Below are positions 39,306 through 52,720 of a stretch of DNA of 64,000 bases, in pieces. Below the pieces are notes generated by a model that had not been told where the DNA came from, ran no database searches, and was given only the letters and a program-made list of their open reading frames with translations. Source of the stretch: Balanoglossus misakiensis (Eukaryota > Hemichordata). The first letter of the stretch is position 1, and every line of letters begins with the position of its first letter. Location: NCBI GenBank assembly GCA_040954595.2, contig CM082585.2:7316001-7380000 (forward strand). The letters run 5' to 3'. The position numbers and the translations under genes were made by a program.

Positions 39306-42300
39306 AGATGCATTCAAGTTACAAAGCTAATCCCTGACAGCATCAATCGATGACACTGCTGTAATTGTATAGTAATCATGTAATCTAAGAGAGACAAATA
39401 TATGAACAACCTTTCTCTGCTGTAGATGGGGTCTCTGCTTCATCAATCAATTTCAATGCTGAGTGATAAATGCTGTCGTCAGATGCCATTGAGACGAAGT
39501 TAACTGACGCCTGTTTCGGCATTCAAACCCTTAACTGCATACTTTTTTGTGTCGGCCATTATTCATACAACCAAAGTGTGAAAACCTTGCACCAAGACAA
39601 AAGTGAGTTACATGTTGATAGAAATATACAACAATGAGAAAAAGAATTTGTTTTGTTGCCCTCTTTAATTTGCACAGCGTCTACAAAGGATGCGCTGGCT
39701 TCAGACGCATTCCTGGCCGACGCTCATTAATCCGGAATATGAATATTCAAATTTATAGCCTGAATAAATCACACTTCTTGTTGTTAAAAGTTCAAAAGAT
39801 TAGAGCGGACTTTACGCTAACAGTGGGAACTTTGCAACACACTGTGTCGGTTTGAAAGGAAATTATTTGACTGCGTGCAGGCCAGTGGCATATCAACGTG
39901 TACTGGTATAGGCATGATATTCAAGCATTGAATTGCGTTGGACAGTATATGCCAGCAGTGTTGGCTGACTTTTCTTGACAGAGGTGGATCCAGCCGGCCA
40001 CCCCTATATTGTGTGATAACCCCATTGTGTTCGAAAGGCATGGCAGGATTCATAGACTATAAATAGGGGTGTTTTGTGGGGTAGACTAGAGATTCTTTTT
40101 CTTTACTGCTGTCCGTTTTTAGCCTGATAAAAGTGACACTGACTACTTTCTTAATGTACAGCAGTTGTGAGTTGATTTTGACTTAAAGAAACCCCCAGGG
40201 CTTTTTTATGTATGCCACTGTTAAGGTGTAGACTCAATCACCAAGGAACAAGAAGCTTACATCGTTAAACTAACAAGCCTGCCCGGGTAGGTTACCCATA
40301 GAGGGATACAAAAATGACTTTGCAAACTTTTCCTTTCTATAGCACACAAAATTCTGTATGAGAAACAAGGCAGGGTTGCCACTTTTTCGTTTGTCGGTGA
40401 AAACTGATTTTTTTATGGTTATAATCAAACTTTAAGCTAAAACACACATTAAAGATTCCGGTGGAAAAGCTTAAGCACAGCTATAGATTTGGTTCTTGAT
40501 AAAAAATGCAGATTTGAAAAAAATATATATGTATTGCACACAGCTCTTGTAGGCAGAGGTATTAACTTCACAGCAGTTGACAGTCAATTCAGAGTACTTC
40601 TATCACGGATCATTAAGTTTTATTTCTGATCTAATCCTGCGGTGGAAATTGCTAATATGAAATTGAAAATGAGCTTCAGTCTTTCGTTATTACGAGGAAT
40701 CTCTGAATGGATAAAGAGTTACGGTCATGCATAAACATGAGAGAGTTGGCTGCGTGAGCACTGATCTTGTAGCGAAGGCGGAAAAAAAAAAAACGTTTCG
40801 GAATTTCAACGGGGATGAAAAAAAGAAACAATATTTGTGAAATAGAAACTTACAGTAAACCGAGCAGAAATTCCAATCGGTAGATTCTGATGGTGAAGGT
40901 CAGCGTATGGTAGCTAGTTCACTGTAGGACGATTAGTGTCAATACATTGGTGATAGTTAAACTTGCGTGTTATCCATGCAGTACCTCACACTGGCAACTG
41001 CAAAACATCTTCCTATCACGACCAACTCAATTACCATCACAATGGCGCGGACTGATCCACTGCGTTGAGGGGGGTGACAGGGGGCGGTGTTCGGTCTCCT
41101 GGCAAAAAGGAAACTGTATCGAGCTACTCTTGTTTTCAGTGGCAGTGTTTTCGAGTTCGGTGAAGAAATTGTGTCTCGTGCCAGAGTCTGTGTCATGCTT
41201 GCAAATCCATAGAGATCAGCACAGAGTTTATACTTTTCAGCTGTCGTGAAAATCTGAATTCTCGTATTTCAAACCGCAGATTCCTGAAATAATTCTCTCT
41301 GTGACAACCTAATTATAGTGCAAATTATTCCAAATTATGTTACTGGTAATTCTAATAATATAGATGAAAACCTTTGAAGGGAAACCTGTCTTGAAGGAGG
41401 AACGTGAGACATGGCAATGGATTTGAAACCCTGAACAGAACAGAATGACTTCCCGACAAACCAACATGGCCTTTCGCCCCAAGTTTTGAATTTCATTATA
41501 TCGACGATAAAGTCAGACTTATGCCTTATAGAAGCTATCAAACTGACACAGTTATTAAAACCGTCATTCTCATGAATTGGTGGGAATGGAGTGCCATGGA
41601 TGTGATCATTGTTGACTCACAAATGCGCTTGGAATTTTCTATCCGACTTCAAAACAGTCAGGCTGGCTTCAAAACAAGGACAATTCTATTCGTTAAAACA
41701 TGATTTAATTGGAGCATTGTTAATTCATTTTTGTGATTCAATGTTATCATCCAAAAGTCAGCCCTGACGCGAATTTTGTGATGTTTATTTTTTCTGACGG
41801 CTGATATCATGTAGTGTCGACATTTTTTTTTAAATTTCAGTAATTTTCGTGAGGCTGCCCTGCACAGCCGGTGTGTTATTATGCAAACCGTGCGTGGTAC
41901 AGTCACTCCTGCACGTTTCACAATGTTTCGCGGTCGGGGGACAAAAGAAACACGTGGTTAGAATCTCCCTATTGCGCACACTCAATTGACGTAGCCGGAA
42001 GTCCGACTGAGGAAGGCTGGGAATATTGTCTCAATTTACAAATCATGGCAATTTGAAAATCAACAATTTTAGATGTCCTGTTTTTTGGATGAATGGATTT
42101 TCCTGTGTTATTGCTTTTATGGATGACGTTAACATACAGGTTTCAATGACAGACTAGACAGAAAGAGGAAAAATGAAAAAAAAAGTACTTCCCATGTCTA
42201 AATATGCAAGTCAGGATTTTTCAGTAGTGTAAAACTTTTACAAATGTCAGAGACAATGTGGTGGTACCAAATAGGAGTATTTACAGGGGTGATGTCTAAG

Positions 42301-43227
42301 AGGAGGATGGGACCTTTGTATGGGATCTGTCTGATCTGTCCCCACCCCCACCCCCATCTATGAAAATGTTATCACCCAAATTGCAAAATTCTTACATAGG
42401 AATACCAAAGTCCACCAATGCCTGTGTTAGTGGATTAAGTCTAGATGTCTAGATGGAGACAGGGATCTCTCATGAAAGAACTGTTCATACTTAGTGGACA
42501 CACTCTTGCAGAATTTCAGGTGGAAAACTGCACAGACTTGTGCAATGCAAGGAACACTAGAAACAGGATTTTTCAAGAAGTTAGCTCGGGAGAAACAGGG
42601 CCCTCTGTGGAATAGATACACCACTTGACTAACGAGGGCTGCGCCTACACCAGTGCTTGCCACTCGGAATCACAATCAGTCGCAGTTAATCAACGGCTGC
42701 ATCGCAGCGGCTACCCTGGGGGTGAAGACAGAGGTCTTCAATTCACCCAGACACCGTTTCTGCTGTCCCAGGTGCACGAGCGCTGTTAGACGCCTTAACA
42801 GCTCACGATTAACTGCACAGAAAGTATAATGATCGCACGAAGTCGTAAATCAGGACTTGGCCTGGGGGTGCAGACAAAGCCTGCCCCTTGTACAATTCTG
42901 ATGAATGTGATTATGACTGTCACGGATTATATAATCAAATAAAATTTTGCAATTTTAATTTTATGATCAAATGTTTCCTGAAGAAGTACATTATTTCCAG
43001 GTGTGGTTTCCTGGGATGTAAAAAAATTCCCGCTAAATTCGGCTCTGCCGAAAATGCAGTTTGGAAGTGGTTTGATCAAAATGGCTGCAGACTGCAATCA
43101 GTTCAATAACAAGTTTAGTATTATTGCTGGTAGGAGCCTCTTTTCACGGGACACAACTGAACCCTGCCCCGCCCCCTTAATCATTTTGATATGAATGGGC
43201 ATCCGTCTCTGTATGGTTAGTTGCATG

Positions 43228-43433
43228 CCCCCCCCCCCCCCCCCTAGATGTTCAATCATTCCCCTTCTAGTTGAGGCCCGTGTTGCAACCATCATTACCC
43301 TGTCCCACCTCAATCACCCCCCCCCCCTTCCTCATTCATCAGCATCACCCTGGAGTCTCCCTTCCCCCCTGCATACCAACCAACCAACCCCCAGCACCCC
43401 TCCCCCCTCACTACCCGGCCCACTACTCTATCT
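43228..43433 (+). repeat. C-rich pyrimidine tract
   Basis: Begins with 17 consecutive C (43228-43244), has a second run of 10 C (43317-43326), and continues with CCCCTC and CAACCAACC words. Low-complexity sequence; assembly length may be unreliable at the homopolymers. Confidence 0.85.
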
Positions 43434-44618
43434 CTGTCTGTGCGTTGGGAATTTGACTGAAGTTCTATCATTTCCTGAAATAATTAATGACCGTATTTAT
43501 CAAACTGAAACACATGCTAGCAATTTGTCTAGTTGCAAATAAGAGCATATGGCGGTGACTTAAAAATCCAACCATAGATTAATCATTCTCTGAATGGTAT
43601 TTCCTTTTTTTTTTAAACCAAAGTCTTCTGTCCTCACTGTAACAAAAGGAAAGGAACAGAATTTGTCTTGCTTTTCTTGAGTTGCTAATCAAAAAGAGGC
43701 AACCAGGCTCCAATATGTGTCGTTGAAGATATACAGTTACCTGCAGACAGATAGCTTTAATTGTGATTTGGAGAGCCAATTATAACTGTCAACTAACCCC
43801 TGGAGTCAAATAGTTTGAACACCTGCCCTCAAGATAGCAACTGAAAGATAACTGTAAAGCATACCTGTTCCTAGTTAAATGCGAGGACTTTTTCTGCGTA
43901 GCACAGATTTAAATTGCCACCAGTTGTTCAGAAAGCTTGCCGTTTCCGAGCTATTCTGCGTGCCCGCATTCATGCGATCACGGACAAAACAGCTATAGTA
44001 TTGAAATCACGGAATGCACTAACAAAGAGGACATCCCCTCTCATTTCGGAACAATAATATCCAAATGAATATTTATATCAGATCAGATTTCAGGGTCCTG
44101 GGTTTGTTTAATTGCTTGCATAACTTCATGTAAGTTTTTTGAAAATAATCCCCGGCTGAATTTCAGCGTGGAAATTCTTGACTGGGTAATTGAATAACCG
44201 TTGTAATGAATCAAGCAGTGTGACTCTAATAGAGTGCATTCTGGTTTGCTTTTTATATGTAAATGCCGTTCTGGGAGCTCTGCTCTGGCTGTTCAGAGTG
44301 CATTGCCTTTGTAGTTTATGACAATTTTAAGCCGTAAACAGTCCCTGAACTCAGATACAGTATTGGGTGTAGAGGATTAGACATCATCTGGTCTGCGGTA
44401 TTGTGAACTGTACAATTATAACCATGTTGACTACAGTAGATATTAAAGTATTGGTAGTTGGTAGTTCAGGCAACGGTGCTAGACTATGTACAGCCCACAC
44501 ACGGTTGTAGGCATGGTTATACTACAGCGAGAGGACTGGTCAGAAGTTGGCCACAATTGGCCATGCAGGTCTCAGACCCTGTTTTGGCCAATATGACTAT
44601 TGGCTGTACAAGCAAGAC

Positions 44619-44712
44619 TTTAACCCTTTCACCCCAGTGTCCTCTTAAGAGGTCCAACCTTACCGTAGAAAACAATGGATTTGGACTGAACCATGGTGGT
44701 GAAAGGGTTAAA
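44619..44712 (+). mobile_element. TTAA-type MITE, 94 bases (copy 3)
   Basis: Perfect 15-base terminal inverted repeats TTTAACCCTTTCACC / GGTGAAAGGGTTAAA, with TTAA directly outside CCC...GGG (44620-44623 and 44708-44711). The interior carries AAAACAATGGATTTGGACTG, the reverse complement of the core of the copies at 39211 and 63241, so this copy is inverted relative to them. It is too short to code; it would depend on a transposase from elsewhere. Confidence 0.88.
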
Positions 44713-45869
44713 TATAGAAAAACGGCCAATTCTGATATGGCCAAACAAGACTTGGTAATGACCATGCATGCTCAGGTTGGTACAAGGCTAATCTACCATA
44801 GCTTTTAATATCCATGGTCATTTCTTCACTATACATGTAAATTAAAGTATTTAGGAAAGGACAGTGGATGACAAATGATTGCCAGACATATCTGTATGTA
44901 TTACAAGTGTGCACACAGCCATAAGTCTCTCCCTTGGTGGATGTACTGTGCCACAACAATCTTGCCCCCATACTTGTCTAAGATATGACCTCAATACCAG
45001 GATTTCTCTTGGTCTAGTTTTATTCTTAGCTTTTATGGCCTTCAGTGTCAAAGCCCTTTGTTGCATTCAAACCATCTGACGTAACTCCATCGAATGAGCT
45101 GGTCGCCAATCAGCGAGTAATTCCTCGTGGCAAAGGTGACTGACCAGATGTACCTTGTTTTGTTTGTCTTTGGTACAGGTCACCATTAATTGGGTCATCA
45201 TTGAGGAGTTCCCTTAAAAAAAATCAAACCTTTGCAGTCATTTGGGGCACAACGTAGGGCACATTGGTCAAATCGAGTGAATATACAAATCAAAAGTGAA
45301 TGCCAAGCGAAACGGTTCATTGTATGTACGCACAATAATTCACACGTTGCAATTTTCACACACGGCTGTTTGAAATTCAGATCAGATTTTTCTCGTATTT
45401 GTATCAGAAGTTCAGAGATGAAGCGACCTAAACTGACCAATTTATTCAGTGTACAAGCTGCGTGACATGAAACTATAATTGTTTTAAACCCCCAAAAATC
45501 AATAAATCATCAAGATCAGCTGTGTAAGCGTGGTGTAAGTGAGCTAATTAGCTTGATACCGAAGAGAATATCGTGTTAGTTCATCGACAGTATTTTTAGC
45601 TCAATATAATTACATTGACAAGTTTATTGTAGATGACCTTTTCAAAATTAGAAAATGTACCAAAAATGGATTAGCTTAAATTTATACTAGTTGTCAATTT
45701 CATTCTTGTATTCTCATGAGATAGTACAATTTATGTTGTGTCATTCTGCTAAAGTTAAGGTGCGGAATTTATAATCAAGCAGAGGTTATCACCATCCTTA
45801 GAACTGTGCCTTCATGTTTTTTGTTCATAAACAAGTAGTTTCGTCTGCAGGGTTTTGAAGGCCAGACTT

Positions 45870-45912
45870 ACCATGGAAAGTCGACATCTAGCTAATCACT
45901 GATTTTCCATAG
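45870..45912 (+). repeat. Dispersed repeat fragment (copy 2 of 3)
   Basis: ACCATGGAAAGTCGACATCT, then AGCTAATCACTGATTTTCCA. The second half matches 63388-63412 (TAACCAATCACTGATTTTCA) closely, and the first half matches 23623-23644. Confidence 0.45.
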
Positions 45913-47580
45913 ACTTACAAAATTACCCTATGAGATCTCGCATGGCTAGACAGTTTTTATGGGAGGACATTCTTCTGTGACACTAGGACAAATGACATGA
46001 CAAATCATGTTTAACGACACGACAAACATTATTTACCTGTACATATTTGTGCATTCGGTCATAAAACATATCACCTTAATGTGTATAAACACTCAGCCTC
46101 CGCTGAACCAACAAAACCCCAATTGCTATTATATTCCTGTTATTAGCTCCATACATGTAATTATAGGGACATCAATATCCCCCTGCATGCATAGACTTGA
46201 TTGTTGGTGTACTCGTAACAATAGAATGGCTAATCATAATACCTCGTTGATTGAACAAAATATTTTTCACACATTCCTCTTATGAAACGGGGGACTTGGC
46301 AAAAAAAGACTAACAGTTACATTATTTGATTTCTCCCACGGGGGTTATTGATGCTGCAAGTTGATGCAATGGTTCATTGGATACACAGTTACGGACGTAT
46401 GGAATAAACTGCACTGAATTCAGATTGCTTTTAATTCAGAAATGAAGCCAATTTGACACTGGTGTTAATGTCCAAAGACATCCGTAGACTCTGTTAGAAT
46501 CGCTTTCAAAGATGACAATATGCTAGAGTTAGCTTGGATACTGCTGTAACAGAATTTTCAGCTGCGAGCTGCACTCACATCTCGGCTGCGTGCATGGCAA
46601 CGTTGGTGTCCATGGAGACAAGACGTGCACCTGTTGAGAAATGCTCAGGGCAGTGTTAAAAGTACCATGTCGGTTCATCCAAGCAAACAGGGAGGAACCA
46701 TCTGGTGCGGCGCGTAATTTATCACCTACCCCCCTCAGAAAAAAAAAAATCCAGCAGCAATGCTACTGGCATCATGATTCATCCGTGTGCGAGTAAACAT
46801 TTGTATTCGTAGGTGGAGGGGCGCTGTAAACCGTCGGCGCTTGGGTATTTTTCACCTTGGTTGCCAGTTTGCGGTTTGCCGTCTCGCGAGCAGGTGTTCC
46901 GCGGGTGTGGATTGGATGCCCTGGCAGTGTGAAGCGTTTTCATGTCTAGCCACATTTGCGAGTCCTCAAGGGGGGATATCGAGTAGCCCCGCAAAGTGCT
47001 TGTGGCCGAGGCTTTTATAGTGGACGCACCAAGCCCGGCCTTGCGGCACTGCCTGGTGTTTTATCACCTTCAAGTGGGAGGAGAGGTGTCCTCAAAATAT
47101 AAACAGGAGATGTTCAAACCAGTTTTTTTTGCAGTCGCCGCTCCGGATAACCCTCGCAGAGCCTGGGAGACAAGTGTTTTACAAACAGCGGTGTGCCGCA
47201 CCAGTCAATTAACTTTTCGACGGAATTTGAGATTCAGACCTCCGGGCAAGGCAGGCAGTTACAACCCAACAGTGCCAACTGGCAACAGTCGATGAGTGAC
47301 TACCTCGATCTTCACTACTGCGCTTTTAGTTGGATTTCATCACAGTTGCTTCATCATATGCTGGGGCAAATTGTCTTATTTTTCGTGTCATTTTTAGTCG
47401 CATGCTACTCGGGGAAAAAGGGTGAGAGATGTATTACACAGTGAAAGGTACTACGTTGTTAGGGATGCAAATTAAGCCTTGGTTACCAAGACCAAAATAT
47501 TGATGAAATCATCAAAATTTACAGCTTCTGACCCTGTAGGAAATCAGTGTCACTGGGTTAAAAATCACATGATGTATCTT

Positions 47581-47600
47581 CATGTCATGTCATGTCATGT
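47581..47600 (+). repeat. (CATGT)4 repeat
   Basis: Four exact CATGT units. Confidence 0.9.
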
Positions 47601-49417
47601 ATAAACTAGTCAATAATGAGATTATCAGATGTTATCATTGATAAAAAGAATAAACAAAAAGATGACCCATATAAAATCTCTTGATGAATGTTTGGACAAA
47701 TAGGTGTCCACTCAGCAGAGGGAATTTTTTACAGCTACCCTGAACACCAAACAATGTCAGCTTGTAGAGGTATAATTTATAGTAAATATTGCGGAACGCT
47801 TTTACAAAAGTCAGTGTATGTGTGTAATATCACAGTGTGATTTGCATAAGGATAGATTTAATCTATTACTTAGGAACATGACAGGGTATCTATACCTGGA
47901 ACAAATGCCTGTTGATTAGCACATGTGGTATTAGAGACACGATGCGATAGTTGTCTATTGACTATCTTTTCAAAGATTGTCGACAGACAAGGTAATAGGG
48001 AAATCAATCCATAATCATTTTCTGGTATTTCACTATTGTTGGCTGATATCCAAATATCAGATACTGATCATCTTTAAATAGTGGCTTTAAAACAATACAT
48101 TACAATTGAAATGTATGCGTTTAAAAAAAATGCGTAGTCCCTAATACTTAAATCATGATTTAAAAAGATGCAATCGCCTGAATTTGTGAAATTGCCAGTT
48201 TTAATGTCCGATAATGGGGAAAAATATAAAGGTTAGTGATATAATAGTTTTTAGGAATGCGAGTCACATTGAAAATAAATGTCTTCTTTTTGTACAAAAC
48301 TAATCCGTAAATGTTTATTGTGATCCATCCTTGGTGGAAAACAAGAATACATTAAACTTAATCGCTGACAGCAGTTTGTGTGATACCAATCCATTAGAGG
48401 ATTAAATGCTGACGACAGTTAATCTATTCAGCAATGTGTTTGAAAGCTATTTTTTTTAAAAACTTGGAAATGGCGTTTTCATCCAGCCTTGAACTTATCG
48501 CCAATGCGAGTTGTTTACCTGTTGTAGTTTGAGTGACAATTCCTATCTGTTGCTTGATACACCCACAGGTCTAGGAAAGAGCTAAGCCATGAGGGAATTG
48601 AAAGGTGAAAAAGTATTCGTTTGACGGAATGAACTGAATTCAAACGCTATTAGTGTACTGCAAATGTTTCAGGTTTTTTTTTTGCAAATTTGATGAGGTG
48701 TAGAAATATGTGAAAAATAAATCAATAGTTCAGAATTAGCCCTGCATGAACATCAACTCTCTACTAATCACACACTCCTAATATGAAAAATGGCTAAAAA
48801 TGTACTTAAAGGGACATGGTCGTACCAGTTGCGGTTGCAGGTATGAGTCCCATAGGACAGTTGCTGGCAAGTCGAAACACATGTAGGTGCAAATTGTAAC
48901 TGTACATCATTGCAAATAATGTGCTGTCAAGCTATGCATCATTTCAAACAATGAGCTTTTACTTTTTCCGTTTACTACATGTATGTGTGGAGACCTCAGA
49001 GTTTTCCAAGCAATATTGATGACTTGTTCATAAACAGAGAAGCCACAAATGGGTAGTTCAGATGACTGTTTCCCTTTAAATAAGACTTCAAATATTTGAT
49101 GAAAACTTGGATGGAAAGAACATGGATCAGTTCAGCACAACAATGTGACATCAAGAAAATTTCACAATTCACAGTATTATTTACATCGCCTGTTTTGCTT
49201 AACTGATAACCACAGCCACTAATGAACTAATTTGTCGTCTTTGGTAAATACAAGCTAAGGGGCAACATTTCTCAGGAAGTGCGTCCTTGATGTGTAATGA
49301 CACTATTGCTGGAAAACAAGCTTTTACTGCTAGGAGTTTACAGCGTTAGGGGATTGCCGGTCTTATCGGCTCATCAGTTGACGTCTGTAGGGTTGTAGTC
49401 ACGTGTACATTAAGTTA

Positions 49418-49641
49418 CTTGCTTACTTGTTCATTCATTCATTCATTTGTTTATTCATTCGTTCATTCATTCATTCATTCGCTCACTCACTCATGAACTC
49501 ATTCACTCACTCATTCATTGGATTGTTTGATCATTCAATCACTCACTCACTCATTTATCACTCCATCCATCCATCCATCCATCCATCCATCCATCCAGTC
49601 ATTCATTCATTCAGTCAGTCAGTCAGTCAGTCAGTCAGTCA
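49418..49641 (+). repeat. Compound tetranucleotide array
   Basis: A mosaic of related four-base repeats: ATTC units, then ACTC, a mixed ATTC/ACTC zone, about nine ATCC units, a short ATTC return and seven AGTC units. Each motif differs from ATTC by one substitution. The open frame across it (His-Ser-Phe and Ser-Val-Ser-Gln strings) is a repeat artefact. Confidence 0.95.
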
Positions 49642-51327
49642 AAAAAGGTGCAGATTAAATTCAAATATCATTGGCAGACAGTTTAACTGACTTTCTTTTT
49701 TATGTTTAAATGACATTGAACTGAAATGAATTTTTGTGGCCCACAGATGTAGGCATAGGTGTGTGCTCATTCTGAGATGGCTCATGCAGGATCAGTGAAT
49801 GAAGCCATTGACTTTACGACTGTGATAAAAATTAGTAGGTACAAAATACCCAAATAGCAGCGTTTGTGCGTAGATTGGCCACCGAGGTGAAATAGACATG
49901 GATGGAGTGGATCGTTTGTGCCAGGAATGCTCCGGTTAGTTAATGATAGTCGATCTGTTGGGAACGGACAAGTGGCTGAAAACATGTTGGCTTCATTAAA
50001 GTCCCTCCTGAGGGACACATACAGTTAAATCTTTGGAGACAGCTGAGAAAAAAAAAGTTAAGCTCCCCTCCCAGTATTACAATGACACAGGCTCGTAAAG
50101 ACGGGAAAGTCCCGTTCTGATGTGTGCTAACCGTTTGTGCATTGCATTACAGCAGCAAGGCTATTAGTTGGTTTCCCGCCGTATTTGAGGTATGGTTATT
50201 TGAATCGCCGCAAATCGGATCAGGGTGAATGAAACATGGGGGTTGGTGAGCTCAGACAGCTTTAGCGTGGGTTAATTTTGACAGACTGGCGGAACATCGG
50301 CGATTATCCAATAGACGGTGAAATGTCGAGGATTAGCCGATAGGAAAGTGATAATTGGAGGGACGAGCGCCGTGAACAAGAAGTCGCAATGCCGCAACTT
50401 CATATAGAATATGCACGCACGTCTTCCTGACTGAAAAGGTGGCTTTATTATTTGTTTACAGCCGTCACTTTTTTTTAAGATGACGTTAATTGGTGATAGC
50501 TGTGACAGCAGGCAGTTTTGTCCGCTGGTGTACTGGTGTGTATTCAGGGCTCACGGTGAATGAAGTGAAATTCAAAAATGACTGTGTGCGGACGAGTGAT
50601 TATACAGCTACTTGTTGTGTGACTGGGCTCTGTGTGATGCCTTTGTGGTGCGACTGACAAGATCTAGAATCTGCTTAACATCATTGATGTCAAATTATTA
50701 TATAAAACATTTGCAGTACTTTGGAAACTGCTCTTATACTCAAATGAAAGTCTTACTCTAAAAATCTGAAGAACCAAACATTTTCACTTGTACCTATTCT
50801 TTTCTATTGGCTTGGAGAGCCTACTTTTGTTTGTCCGTATAAGGGCATGTAGGTACTCCCTTTTATCTTGCCTAGGGAGTCTTTAAAGTGGTCTACTTAC
50901 TGAAACTACCCAGATTGACTTCTTGTCAAAGCTATAATAGATATCCCTATAAATTAATATTAATGTCTACATTCAGTAATGAAAAATTATCACAAAAAAG
51001 CAATTTTAGAAAACAAATATCATCTTGGCTTTATTTTCCCATTCAAGATGGTCTCTTTGTGTTTTTATAGTTGATGTACCATGGAGATTATTGAAATCCT
51101 AAAATTGGACAAATTTATGATTATTTCTAATAATTTACGAATACATCAATACCCCTGTATTACAAGAGGTCAAGCTGGTATCCGATTACACTGAATCAGT
51201 GCTGTAAATTGTCCTGAAATAGAAAAAGTGTAATTTTCGTATTCTTGGATGCGAGTGTTTCCTCAGAGTGGAACTATAATAAAGTCAGCAATAAACAATG
51301 AAACTTGATTTTTGTTTTCCTTCTCAG
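49642..51327. other. End of the long PSMD1 intron
   Basis: No exon is recognised. The segment 50100-50420 is GC-richer than its surroundings and has no open frame of note. The last 17 bases form a strong pyrimidine tract and acceptor (TTTGTTTTCCTTCTCAG). The intron must begin before base 1, or at an exon I failed to find; a scan for the expected upstream peptide (ending Leu-Phe-Arg) found nothing on the plus strand. Confidence 0.6.
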
Positions 51328-51442
51328 GACTCCAGAGCAGTGTCCCAGTGTGGTGTCATTACTGTCTGAGAGTTACAATCCCCATGTTCGTTATGGAGCT
51401 GCCATGGCCTTGGGTATCGCCTGCGCCGGAACAGGAAACAAG
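51328..51442 (+). CDS. PSMD1: PSMD1 (26S proteasome subunit Rpn2), internal exon A
   Basis: PSMD1/Rpn2 is the largest non-ATPase subunit of the 19S regulatory particle base; its PC-repeat toroid is a scaffold that carries the ubiquitin receptor Rpn13. The exon is 115 bases: one base completing an Arg codon (phase 2 acceptor), then 38 codons from [12 protein letters not shown] through [20 protein letters not shown] to NK. From memory of human PSMD1 only one residue differs (Ala for Cys in GIxCAGTGN). The segment is a PC repeat, with the typical YGAAMALG helix turn. The acceptor is strong; the donor is GTAACC, weaker than consensus. The next exon continues exactly where the human protein does. 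The read-through in this frame past the donor is intronic. Confidence 0.97.
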
Positions 51443-52720
51443 GTAACCGTCACACATCATAATTATTGCTCAAATTCTACATATTTCCGATAGGCAGCTA
51501 TGTGCATGTATGTTTACTATTCAGGTTGCAAATGGTGCCAACTGATTTCGATTGTCACCGAACAATGTACGAATTGACCATGAACGTCACATATCTGTGC
51601 CATGACCGCCACGTATATATGCCAATATGAACTAAACATCGCTAATATATACACTATCAGATATACAAAAGATTACATTATTGAATTTAGCAACGCCAAC
51701 GTTTTTATCTGAAGTAATTTAACACTGAACTTGTGTGAACTTTGCTAACCGAATTCACAATTCACCTTGTTTGACCTGCTAATTGGTAATGTTATCTGGG
51801 AAGTGTCTGTCCCCATCTATTAAAAGATTTCCAAAATACCTGAAACGTTAGCTACGCATCTAACATTACTGAAATTGATTCAAAGGGTCTGTGAACTTGA
51901 ATTTGAAAGGTACGAATTTCACGCCGAATTAGGCAGCAGCATGTTCTGATGAAACGCACACATGTAACACTCACAGCGTGGTTGGAATTTTTAGCCGCCC
52001 TCATGCGCTGTGTTTAACAGAGAGAGAATTTTGGTCTGAGCGCTTCGGCCAATACGAGGCTGTACAAAGTAGAAACAAGGTACGGCCAAACGGAATGGTC
52101 ACATTAGCTGTTGTATATGTTTACCGACAAACGTATGGGTTTTTTGGCACTTTTGTCAGTTTCATGTTGCAGTTGCAGGAAAAGACAGAGCGTCCATTAA
52201 ATTAATAACGACTGAAATTCCGCATTTGGGACAAAAATTTAATAGTTACCGCTGGGAAAATGAAATGAAGTTCATGGAAATCTATCCGAATGAGAGAAAA
52301 TTGTTTGATTTGCCTTGAAAGCATGGTTTTATCACCACTTGACACATATTGCGTCGTTTAATCTCGAAAAACATGCAAGTATTCCCAGTCAGGTCGTATT
52401 ATTTTTACCACTGTACGTGGAATGGCCTTGTGGTGCGTATTAACTGTTTCAATTCCAAAATGCCGCGTTTTAATTTAATTACAGTTTTAAGTGAAACCTT
52501 TCATTGTGAAATGGCCAGGCCACGAAATCAAATCATTTTTCTACACAAAGGTTCCAGTTTGTGCTTTTCCTCTGGTTTTTATTGAAGTGTTGTGAAGTAA
52601 TGTTTGTGTCATGCAGTTTGGAGCGTAAATCACCGGACGACGAATTAATGGACGTGGCTTTGGACAGTGCGGTGACTTGTTTTTCATTTTTTACGTCGAG
52701 CAAACATGAAATGAAGTGTC

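Larger units (their letters stand above)
35788..49417. other. Gene-free stretch
   Basis: No exon or RNA gene is recognised on either strand. It contains two full-length TTAA-type MITEs (39211 and 44619), a DR1 match (36189), a 36-base tandem duplication (37612), a C-rich tract (43228) and a GC-richer patch at 46560-47300 where several open frames overlap on both strands without resembling any protein. Confidence 0.6.

Noticed and set aside
39128-39313. Open frames sharing an Asn-Gly-Phe-Gly ... Gly-Glu-Arg-Val-Lys peptide with those at 44458-44808 and 26577-26831
   Set aside because: The shared peptide comes from copies of the short TTAA-type MITE and is not a conserved protein domain.
49403-49690. 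Open frame of His-Ser-Phe and Ser-Val-Ser-Gln strings
   Set aside because: Translation of the compound tetranucleotide array.
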